A stretch of 5,978 nucleotides of DNA from Clostridia bacterium (GTDB lineage: Bacteria; Bacillota; Clostridia; UMGS1883), in assembly GCA_017468215.1 (NCBI GenBank), contig JAFUJG010000330.1:1-5978 (forward strand), in the 5' to 3' direction. The translations under genes were made by a program, and so were the position numbers. The notes beneath the pieces are model-generated. The model did no database searches and was not told the origin of the DNA. It worked only from the letters and a program-made list of their open reading frames with translations. The stretch's first letter is position 1; each line of letters starts with the position of its first letter. This document shows positions 1 through 5,978 of the stretch, in pieces.

Positions 1-3000
1 AAACCCTGTTCCCGGCATTGCTTACAGTATTTATAAAGTTGCTTGCCGCATTCCTTGCACCTGTTCTAAATCCGTTACCAAGTACAGGCTTGCTTGCATC
101 CTTTGCAGACAAATCAACATTGTCATAAAATCTGCTGTACAGAAAATCACTTTTACTAATGTGCTCATTCCAACCACCGAAAACATAACTAAGCCCACTG
201 CTTCCGCCCTCGGATGCAAGCTCCTGGGCAATAACCGCAAGCCCTCTGGTCCATACCGAGAAATTGGAAAATGGTGTTCTTATGTTCCAGCTTATCTGGT
301 TTCGTCCGATATTACCCATGCCCTTACGCCATATTTTAGAAGCACGCCTGCCAATAAGGTTCTGCACCATTCTGTCAACACTATGTTGCTTGCCTGCCAT
401 CTGATTGCCCCACTCACGAAGCCATAACACAAAGTTCGACAGCGCATAAGGATTATTGCTATCCTTGCTGTACTTTTCTCTTATATGGTTTTCAGCCATT
501 CTCGCCTTTGTGATGTCGCTCGTATGATAAATGTACTGCAACGCCGCATTTATGTAAACATCCGCACCGAATATTGCATCACTATCTGTCTTGTTGCCTG
601 TTCTTTCGTTAAAGTACGGATTATACTTGCTGTTCGGTCTGAAGCTTTCCGTCAAACCGTTTATTGCCGTCGGGAGCTGGACAATGAACAAGTTTCCAAG
701 CTCTGTTATAGCATCATCCTTCTCAAAGTGAGGGAAATAATCCATCTCAACCTTACCGCTTCTCGGGTTGTACTTCTTACCTCTCTGCACCAGATTCCAC
801 GCCTGCTGCAATATCGGAACTCTGTCTTTAGCAATCCACCTGCTCTCGCTCCACTTTACGTATCTTGTAAACTGTGCACCATGGTCTGCTAATGCCTGCA
901 CAATACCCTCGTTAAGGTTAAAGCTCTTTGCCGCCTCAGCAACACCCACGGTCTTTATCTTAGCTTTAACCTCCGCAAGGTGCTCCTGCACCCATCTTGC
1001 GTTATCGAGCATATATCTGAATGACCGTCTTTCACTTTCTGTAAGGGTTAACGGAGGTGCCACAAACTCACCTTTGCCTTCAATAAACCTTCTGCGGTTC
1101 GCTTCTTCAAGCAGTGGCTTATAAACCTGTTCCGTCATCACCTTTGCAGCATTAACAACCTTTTCTCTTTTATCAAACGGAATATCAAGCTCAGTAATCC
1201 TGCCCTCACCATAGTCCTGTATAAGTGCACTTTCTTCGCTGCCTGCCTTAATACCCAAATCCTTAACAATCTGCCTGTACTCTTTTGCCGCTTGCTTTAA
1301 GCGAGCCTCGTTGGCATCCTTACCTCTGATAAGTATATCCTTCAACTTATCGCTAAGCAGGATAAAGTAATCATCCTTCTTATCTCCTGTTACACCATGC
1401 CTTCCTGTATCCCGAAGGTCATTTATTCTGCATATCTTATCAATAATCCTCTCGGGAGTATCAGTCTGCATATTGACATGGTTTATCTCCCTCATCTGCC
1501 CGGAATAATAGAACAAATGCTTCAACACATCATTAAACAGCTGCTTATGTCGCCTCTTAAGCTTTTCAGGGCTTGCAGTAACCTTTTTATACAGTTCACT
1601 GAGTTCTCTTATCTTCTCACGGTCCTCAGCATTTCTCCACTTCTCGCCCAGCTCTCCTTCTGTCAACTCACCCTCACTTAAAAGATGTGCCGCCATAACC
1701 ATGTTCCTTGTCATGTTGTTAGCGTTCATGTAATCGTCTGCTTCTCTTGCCGCCCTCTGGCTGTCTGCAACCTCAAGCCTTTCTGCATCTAATTCAGCAG
1801 CAGTATGGAAGCAGAAGTCACCTGTCACGCCACGCTCATTTGCCTTGGTAAAGTGCGGCAAAATCCACTCAAAAAACCTCAGTTGTTCCGCACGGTACTC
1901 GTCCTCGAGTGTAACCTTCTGAACGTCATCTGTTTCTGCATCAATCGCATCAGCCATCTCATTCAAGCGTGCAACCGTCGCCGTCACATTCGCCTGGCTC
2001 ACAGGCTCCCTTGTGTAAAGGGAACTGTCAGCTTCGCTAACTGAGGGATTGTTCTGAGTTGCTTCCTCTCTCGCTCTTTCAACCTCACTAATGGCACCAA
2101 CCGCACCTCTTTCAGCCTGGTCAATCAGCTCTGTTACATTACCTATGTTAAGCATCGGAGCCTTGTCTTTATTCCTGAGTTTTTCTCTTGCCTCTTTTAT
2201 CGCAAGCAATCTGTCCTGTACACTGTCAGCCTCTGCAAGCTGTGCTCCCATGTTAACAAGCTCCTCGTACATAACATCAACGCCAAGGCCTTCCGTTCTG
2301 CTCCAGCCTCCAACACCGAATATGCTTGACAATTCCCTCGCCGTCAAATCCTGACTGTCCTCTTTTGTCACCAATACCTTGCTACCGCTATTTCTCATGC
2401 CCTTAAAGTATTGGCTCAACACATCATCGCTTGCGTCAGCCTCTCCGTAGTAAATCATGTCGTTCTTAAGTATGGAATCACGCAGCTTCTCTCTCCATGC
2501 TTTCGCTTTCGTCTCATCGCCACGAGCTACGCTGTCAGCCAAGCCCTGCATCGCCTGCACAGTTTCATCGCTTATCTTAACGCCGAGCTTTTCTTCAATG
2601 CTCGCCTGCATTTCTTTGTAAAGCTTGTACGTCCTGTCCTCATACTGTGCCTCACTCTTAGGCACAGGCATGGAGAATTTAACTTTTCTCGACAAATTAT
2701 CCCCCTTGACATCAGCGTCTCCCTGTGATACAGTATCTATAGAAGAAGCTGTACTACTGAGCGTTTCGGACGTGGAGAGCGGGGATTTTGCATCGCTTGC
2801 AGTAGCAAGGCTTCTTTTTCTTTTGTACATTGTTTGTACCGTAACATCCCGATGCTTTCTTGATACATATGTCGCTACAAAGATTTTGCCGTCAATTAAC
2901 TTTTCAAAATAAATCAACGGCTTTCCCTCGTATAACTTGTCTGATAAAACAACATTATCGGGACTTGTAATGACTAATGGTATTTTCTTTAAATCTTCAA

Positions 3001-5978
3001 TAGTGATTGCTTCCTGTCCTCTGGTTGCCTCTTTTGTAACATCGCCATGCGAATATAAAAGAATTTTTCTGATTTCAGAAGCTCTGAGAACTATGTTATA
3101 ACCATCTATATCAACACCTGTTTTGTCAAATATCATTTTTGAAACATCAGTCCGCACCTTACCAAAATACATTTTTTTGTTTGTATTTTGATTATTTAAA
3201 GCATCTAACACGAATTTATTGAACTGCTCATCGTTTTCGTAAACAACTATTGTATTACTCTTTTCCCAGTTTTTCTTTTCGTGCGCTGTATAAGGCACTG
3301 CCCCACTGTCAACTGCCTCCTTGGCAGTTTTTTTACTGTCTTCCACTCTATCTGAATTGGACTCACTATAATCCGCAAAAACAGTGTTTTCATCCCCTCT
3401 CGCAGGCATACTGTTCCTGCGTGCTTCCGCTGTCATATTCACTCGCTTAGATGCATCTCTCGCCTCAATCTCGCCCGCAGTATTTATATAAAGTTCTTCT
3501 GCTGTCCTTCTGTTCCGATACATATCTTCAAGCTCGCTATTTACCTTGAGTATTTCCTTACGTAGTTCATACAGCTCCGAAGAATGTTCCTTCACATACT
3601 CGTTCGTCATTTTTTCATAATCTTCAATTGTTATCTCTCCTCGCTCCAACTTAGAAAGCAACTCATTAAAGTAATCGGAAAAACCAATAGCTTCATACAG
3701 AGGGTTAGCTTTGCTATACAATTCATCACGTTGCTGTTCAAGCATTTTCGTGTGTTCCTTATTGCTTTTAAATTGTTTGGAATACCTTTCTTCCCAATAC
3801 TCCTCACTTGAACCATTTGCAAAGCCTTCTTTTTCTTGAATCCAATGCTGGATTTCATGGATCAGGCTTCTTTTGTATTTATCAACATTTTCTCTTTCTG
3901 CCAAACTTATCTTTTTTGTTTTTAGAGAGAAAGAACTTCGTCTTATGTTTTCATCAAACATCACTTCAACATCTCTTAACTCAGGATACGCTTCATACAG
4001 CTTATCATGCTGAAAATACGCCGCAAGCCTGTTTTGAACATTTGCACCATCGCCCTCCTTACCATTTTCTCGGAAAGTATCCTTCCACGTTTTGCGCAGG
4101 TTGCTGTATTCTTTACTCTCCTCTGCAGTCAGTTTTCGTCCTCCGGGTAAACCGAGTGTATACTTTTCTTGTATATCAAAAAGCTCACGGTATCTTGCAT
4201 AATCGGGATGCTCTTTTTTAAACACCAAATCCCCTCTGCGTGAAAATTCTGCATCCTCGTCACTTATTTCAAATCTCCACTTACCGTCAACACCTCTATA
4301 CCAGCCTGTCTCACGGAGTGTTTCTTCTGCACTTACACCGCTTCGCTCCATCATTTCAGCACGTTCAAGTGCACTCATGTCCGCAGTTTCTGCTCTCGGG
4401 CCAGCAAAGGAAAATTTAACTCCTTCACCCGACAAATTATCCCCCTTGACATTCGCTTCTCCCTGTGATAAACTGGCTTTGGAAGCAAGGGTGATGTCTC
4501 GGCTCTCACCGATGGAAACATCGGTCATCCGAGAGGTGGTAGCCTTTGTTTCTTTTTTTGTATCAACTTTGCTACCATCCCATAAAACTACTCTAAGGCT
4601 CTTATATCTATACCCTTTAATTACTTTCAATGTTATTCCAACATTACACCTTTGCTCGTCTAAGATAATCGGAGCTCCTATCGTAACTGTTCGCATATTT
4701 CTGTTTTTGTGGTCTATATGTTCACCTATTACAATTCCTCTTTTCAACGCCCTATGAATTGCAAAGTAAGCAGAATATTCAGCATCATTATTCACATAAT
4801 CTAAACCTCTGTTTATGTCATCTTCGATAAGGTTAATAACACCAAACCCTTGTTTGTCTATAACCATTCCCTTGGACTTTATATCCTGCAATACTTCTGA
4901 TACAATCTGTGCCTTTGTCTTATTTCCCATTCTGCGCAACGATATACTTACAATGGGTTCCATAGCATTTAACACATCAAGATTGGCTCTTATCTGTTCT
5001 TTAATACTCTGTTCCTCGCCGTCTGTAGCTGAAAATTTCACCTCACCATCTGCCCTCGAGGCAGTTTTTTTATTGCCTACTTCATGATAAGCCTTCACAA
5101 GTGCCTGGTGAACAGCCTTCGCATCGTTGATATACTGCAAAGCCTTGCCCGCCTCATAGGTTCCACGCATTTTTCTTACAGCTGTAGTGAGCTTTATAAT
5201 AACGCTCCTCACCGCTTCTGCAATAGCTTTTATCTTGCTTTTCTTAACATCAACCGCTTCTTCCCCCTGCATTATTGCATTAATAAGGCTCTGGCTGTAT
5301 TCGGTATTTATAAACATATCACCTGCAACATCTGCTGCAAATTCTTCAAACATTGCATCCTTATCAAAGCTCTTATATGCACCTTCGTAACGGCTCTCAT
5401 AATCCGCTTCCACTTCTCGGGAAAATCTTATGTCGAACTGTTCCTTTACCACCTTTGCAAAATCGGCGTAGGCTTCAGGGCTTGTGTTCTTAAGCACGTG
5501 CACAAATTCATGACCAAGTGTCTTCTTCACAGGGTCAACGCCGTTAATGTTTATGTAAATGTCCGTACCAATTGTGGCACCATCAGCCACCTTTGTACCA
5601 TCCTCAGCCTTAGCATCTGCCGCACTGAAAAACTTCACATGAAAGCCTTCATCCGCAAGAGTTTTTACAAAACGTATGTCGGCAAGCTTCTCATCAGCAA
5701 GCTTCTTCGTTTCTTTCCAGTCCTGTTTTTCATTGCTGAGGGCAGCTCTGCCTCTGGGCTCTGCTGCGTTAATAGCCCTCAGCTCTGCATCGGCAATCCT
5801 TACAGCCTCGTCAGCTGTCATAACCTCAGCAGTAGGTATGTGAGCACGCAGTACATCATCGTCAGTCTTCGCTGTCTGTAATGCACGTACCTTCTGTATC
5901 CTGTCAATCTCGCCCTGGATTTCGTTCTTTACACTTTCGTCCTCCGTCCTTGCCTTTGTAGACTCAAGGTCACTTACA
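1..5978 (-). CDS. Giant phage-type polyvalent protein, partial at both ends
   Basis: One reading frame stays open across the whole window on the minus strand, codons 5977 down to 2, giving 1,992 residues without a stop. Neither start nor stop codon is inside, so the full protein is longer. The order seen is: helical N-terminal part, HEFVH zincin (residues about 93-232), unnamed alpha/beta module (313-472), LPD23-like module with HEIQH (520-872), PBECR-like nuclease (905-1052), uncharacterised module (1099-1300), helical stretch, and a large YFPHF-containing C-terminal domain (1533-1992). Such domain strings are known from polyvalent proteins of phages and conjugative elements, which are thought to be delivered with the DNA and to act on the host or on rival elements. 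No signal peptide or membrane segment is visible. Only three cysteines occur in 1,992 residues. No neighbouring gene is visible, so operon context is unknown. The open frame and strand are certain; the overall role is inferred from module families. Confidence 0.95.
2..1381 (-). other. Large C-terminal YFPHF domain, running off the window (residues 1533-1992)
   Basis: A helical entry (LIQDYGEGRITELD, EKVVNAAKVMTEQVYKPLLEE) leads to the signature DYFPHFE at residues 1746-1752. Then come LPTAINGLTESFRP, RTGNKTDSDAIFGADVY, LQYIYHTSDITKARM, ALSNFVLWLREWGNQMAGKQ and NISWNIRT-like sequence (NQISWNIRTPFSNFS), ending near TVSNAGNRV at the window edge. I recognise this succession (YFPHF, then LPTxINGLT, IYHTxDI, GK, NxxSxxxNF) from the C-terminal halves of giant phage proteins in gut Clostridia, but know no assigned biochemical function. 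No transmembrane segment or classical nucleotide-binding loop is visible. The segment is continuous with the rest and has no stop, so the protein extends beyond position 1. Confidence 0.65.
1382..2077 (-). other. Long helical, acidic connecting region (residues 1301-1532)
   Basis: This is predicted to be mostly helix, rich in Glu, Ala, Arg and Asp, with examples such as VARLNEMADAIDAE, AAELDAERLEVADSQRAAREA and EKIRELSELYKKV. A small internal repetition, EGELTEGELGE, lies near 1633-1665. Two of the protein's three cysteines are here (GDFCFH and DKICRI). The second half (NNMTRNMVMAAHLL, HKQLFNDVLKHLFYYSGQM) probably already belongs to the C-terminal YFPHF domain family, so the boundary is approximate. 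No enzymatic motif is recognised. Confidence 0.5.
2078..2683 (-). other. Uncharacterised module after third VKFS (residues 1099-1300)
   Basis: The first part is helical (EDRTYKLYKEMQASIEEKLG, DETVQAMQGLADSVARGDE). Then come a short strand and turn with SKVLVTKEDSQDLTARELSSI, FGVGGWSRTEGLGVDVMYEEL, and a closing helix AEADSVQDRLLAIKEAREKLR. The pattern of aromatic, glycine-rich turn, then G-x-x-V-D-x-x-Y-x-E-L and a helix is one I recall from the same position in other large phage proteins of Clostridia, just ahead of the C-terminal domain. I cannot name it or give it a function. No catalytic motif is obvious. Confidence 0.5.
2691..2730 (-). repeat. Direct repeat in linker, copy 2 (residues about 1083-1095)
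   Basis: This is the partner of 4431-4470, same orientation, three mismatches in 40 bases. It encodes VSQGDADVKGDNL and is followed by SRKVKFS, with the third VKFS at residues 1099-1102. It is preceded by a Ser/Thr/Ala-rich disordered linker (SPLSTSETLSSTASSIDT). The distance to copy 1 is exactly 1,740 bases, or 580 codons, so recombination between the copies would remove the HEIQH and nuclease modules without shifting the frame. Confidence 0.9.
2822..3265 (-). other. PBECR-type (barnase/EndoU/colicin/RelE-like) nuclease module (residues 905-1052)
   Basis: The module has the features of the phage barnase-EndoU-ColicinE5/D-RelE-like nucleases. These include KKMYFGKV, then a helix-strand unit TGVDIDGYNIVLRASEIRKI, the motif HGD at residues 977-979, TRGQEAITIEDLKKIP, VITSPDNVVLS, the strand pair GKPLIYFEKLIDGKIFVATYVS, and the closing VQTMYK. 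From memory it is closest to PBECR3, but I am not sure of the subtype. Candidate catalytic residues are H977, D979, R986 and the terminal Thr/Tyr of QTMY. The known family role is predicted RNA cleavage acting as a toxin or effector. The cellular RNA target is unknown. It is flanked by hydrophilic linkers on both sides. No dedicated immunity gene is visible in the window. The segment is among the most AT-rich here. Confidence 0.75.
3311..3334 (+). terminator. Terminator-like hairpin on the antisense strand, inside the gene
   Basis: Seen directly: a perfect 7-base stem AACTGCC / GGCAGTT (3311-3317 and 3323-3329) with a 5-base loop, followed by a run of T to 3334. This is the form of an intrinsic terminator for + strand (antisense) transcription. 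It lies in the linker between the LPD23-like and nuclease modules, where the gene encodes KKTAKEA, so the T run is also simply the complement of Lys codons. It would not stop transcription of the gene itself. Function is doubtful. Confidence 0.3.
3362..4420 (-). other. LPD23-like module with zincin motif HEIQH (residues 520-872)
   Basis: The module opens with the second VKFS (520-523). ERAEMMERSGVSAEE and TGWYRGVDGKWRFEISD follow, a TGWxxGxDGKWRxEI pattern typical of LPD23 proteins. Next come KLYEAYPELRDVEVMFDE and then LIHEIQHWIQEKEGF, with HEIQH at residues 707-711 (3845-3859). A long charged helical segment leads to TAGEIEARD at 833-841. HEIQH followed by a Glu in an AGExEAR motif suggests a second zinc metallopeptidase site, with the AGE glutamate as candidate third ligand. 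The module ends with MPARGDENTVFADYSE, also usual for this family. The family resemblance is strong. Catalysis is inferred, since I know of no biochemical proof for this family. The segment is AT-richer than the gene's ends. Confidence 0.8.
4431..4470 (-). repeat. Direct repeat in linker, copy 1 (residues about 503-515)
   Basis: This 40-base segment matches 2691-2730 with three mismatches (counted by eye). Both copies are in the same orientation and the same reading frame. It encodes LSQGEANVKGDNL, against VSQGDADVKGDNL in the other copy. On its low-coordinate side both copies continue, after a three-base length difference, into the VKFS motif. The repeat sits in a hydrophilic linker between two folded modules, so it looks like a module-joining sequence rather than part of a domain. 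Confidence 0.9.
4562..5041 (-). other. Unnamed alpha/beta module recurrent in polyvalent proteins (residues 313-472)
   Basis: The module starts right after the VKFS junction. It has a helical half (INLIEDDINRGLDYV, EYSAYFAIHRALKRG) and then a strand-rich half: GEHIDHKNRNMRTVTIGAPI, ILDEQRCNVGITLKV, YRYKSLRVVLWDGS. From memory of phage proteins of Clostridia, the pattern G-I-x-I-x-x-H-x-x-H-K-x-R-x-x-x-T-V-T followed by APxxxxxxxxNVxxxxK and a final LxxDGS is a recurrent module. I cannot give it a family number. The architecture, with helices then a meander of strands carrying His, Lys and Arg, resembles small RNase-fold (barnase/EndoU/RelE-like) domains, so a nuclease role is possible but unproven. 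One of the protein's three cysteines is here (RCN). Confidence 0.55.
5042..5281 (-). other. Helical spacer ending at first VKFS junction (residues 233-312)
   Basis: After the peptidase comes a Lys-, Ala- and Ile-rich helical stretch (KKSKIKAIAEAVRSVIIKL and following), then a short hydrophilic linker with KKTASRADGE that runs into the first VKFS motif at residues 313-316. It may be the C-terminal helical part of the peptidase domain, because helices following the third zinc ligand are usual in zincins. No separate function is recognisable. Confidence 0.5.
5050..5071 (+). terminator. Second terminator-like hairpin on the antisense strand
   Basis: The stem CTGCC / GGCAG (5050-5054 and 5060-5064) with a 5-base loop is followed by seven T (5065-5071) on the + strand. 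The gene strand here encodes KKTASRA, parallel to KKTAKEA at the other hairpin. Shorter and weaker than the one at 3311-3334. It is probably a by-product of shared linker codons, though both hairpins sit at module junctions. Confidence 0.22.
5282..5701 (-). other. Zincin-like metallopeptidase domain with HEFVH (residues 93-232)
   Basis: The segment has the layout of a zinc metallopeptidase. A strand-rich part (around residues 112-145, ending GTDIYININGVD) is followed by the helix TLGHEFVHVLKN, with HEFVH at residues 156-160 (5498-5512). The two His are expected zinc ligands and the Glu the catalytic base. About 50 residues on comes EEFAADVAGDMF, where E211 or E212 is the likely third ligand, as in gluzincin-type HExxH...E(x)FxAD arrangements. 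This is seen in sequence; peptidase activity is inferred from the family. The substrate is unknown: it could be a host protein or the polyprotein itself. Similar HExxH domains sit near the front of polyvalent proteins of gut Firmicutes phages. All candidate ligands are intact, so this copy looks active. Confidence 0.8.
5693..5977 (-). other. Helical, charged lead-in of the polyvalent protein (residues 1-95)
   Basis: This stretch is rich in Asp, Glu, Lys, Arg and Ala and should be mostly helical, with segments such as VRIADAELRAI and WKETKKLADEKLADIRF. I recognise no domain. It directly precedes the HEFVH peptidase and may be the end of another module that lies upstream, outside the window. 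No start codon with a ribosome binding site is apparent, and the frame is open to the window edge, so the internal Met near 5819-5821 is not proposed as the start. Confidence 0.6.

Noticed and set aside
161..427. + strand ORFs over the first 2 kb
   Set aside because: All are antisense to the C-terminal domain, whose conserved motifs (YFPHF, INGLT, IYHT) read continuously on the minus strand.
3316..3322. Perfect AAGGAGG (gene strand) ahead of the nuclease module, a possible internal ribosome binding site
   Set aside because: The nearest in-frame start candidate is a GTG about 17 bases away, too far. The better-spaced GTG is out of frame and soon meets a stop. The sequence is explained by Lys-Glu-Ala codons and sits in the hairpin.
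3631..3858. Short out-of-frame minus-strand ORF
   Set aside because: It overlaps the LPD23-like module in another frame. The main frame carries HEIQH and the family motifs, and this one has no motif or upstream ribosome binding site of note.
5624..5641. HVKFFS as a fourth copy of the VKFS junction
   Set aside because: It has an extra Phe and lies within the strand-rich front part of the zincin domain, not in a hydrophilic linker, so it is probably a beta strand.
5084..5881. A 265-codon open frame on the + strand, the longest on that strand
   Set aside because: It lies opposite the continuous minus-strand frame, which here encodes the clear HEFVH peptidase. Its translation is rich in Cys, Leu, Ser and Phe with no recognisable motif, typical of an antisense shadow.

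Overview
The window holds one thing: the interior of a single giant gene on the minus strand. Reading the minus strand in the frame whose codons run from 5977 down to 2, I translated all 1,992 codons and met no stop. Neither the start nor the end of the gene lies in the window. Residue numbers below count from the first complete codon (5975-5977 = residue 1), so true residue numbers are higher by an unknown amount. The predicted + strand ORFs and the short out-of-frame minus ORFs are shadows of this gene. I see no RNA gene, CRISPR array, insertion sequence or promoter.

The translation reads as a phage-type 'polyvalent protein': a very long polypeptide, typical of phages, prophages and conjugative elements of gut Firmicutes (Clostridia), that strings together peptidase, nuclease and 'large polyvalent protein associated' (LPD) domains and is thought to enter the host together with the DNA. 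Lineage is inferred from module family and codon use, not from a marker gene.

Layout from N to C terminus (high to low coordinates): a helical lead-in (5693-5977); a zincin-like metallopeptidase with HEFVH (5282-5701); a charged helical spacer (5042-5281); a ~150-residue alpha/beta module I recognise as recurrent but cannot name (4562-5041); a linker; an LPD23-like module with a second zincin motif, HEIQH, and a TAGEIEARD motif (3362-4420); a PBECR-type RNase-fold nuclease module (2822-3265); a second linker; an uncharacterised module (2078-2683); a long helical stretch (1382-2077); and a large C-terminal domain with a YFPHF signature that runs off the window (2-1381).

The most unusual features are the junctions. 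Three module boundaries carry the tetrapeptide VKFS, and two of these share a nearly identical 40-base direct repeat exactly 1,740 bases (580 codons) apart. The repeats bracket the second zincin and the nuclease as an in-frame, AT-richer cassette. This suggests that domains are swapped at conserved linkers. The same linkers could also be cleavage sites for one of the embedded peptidases, but that is speculation.
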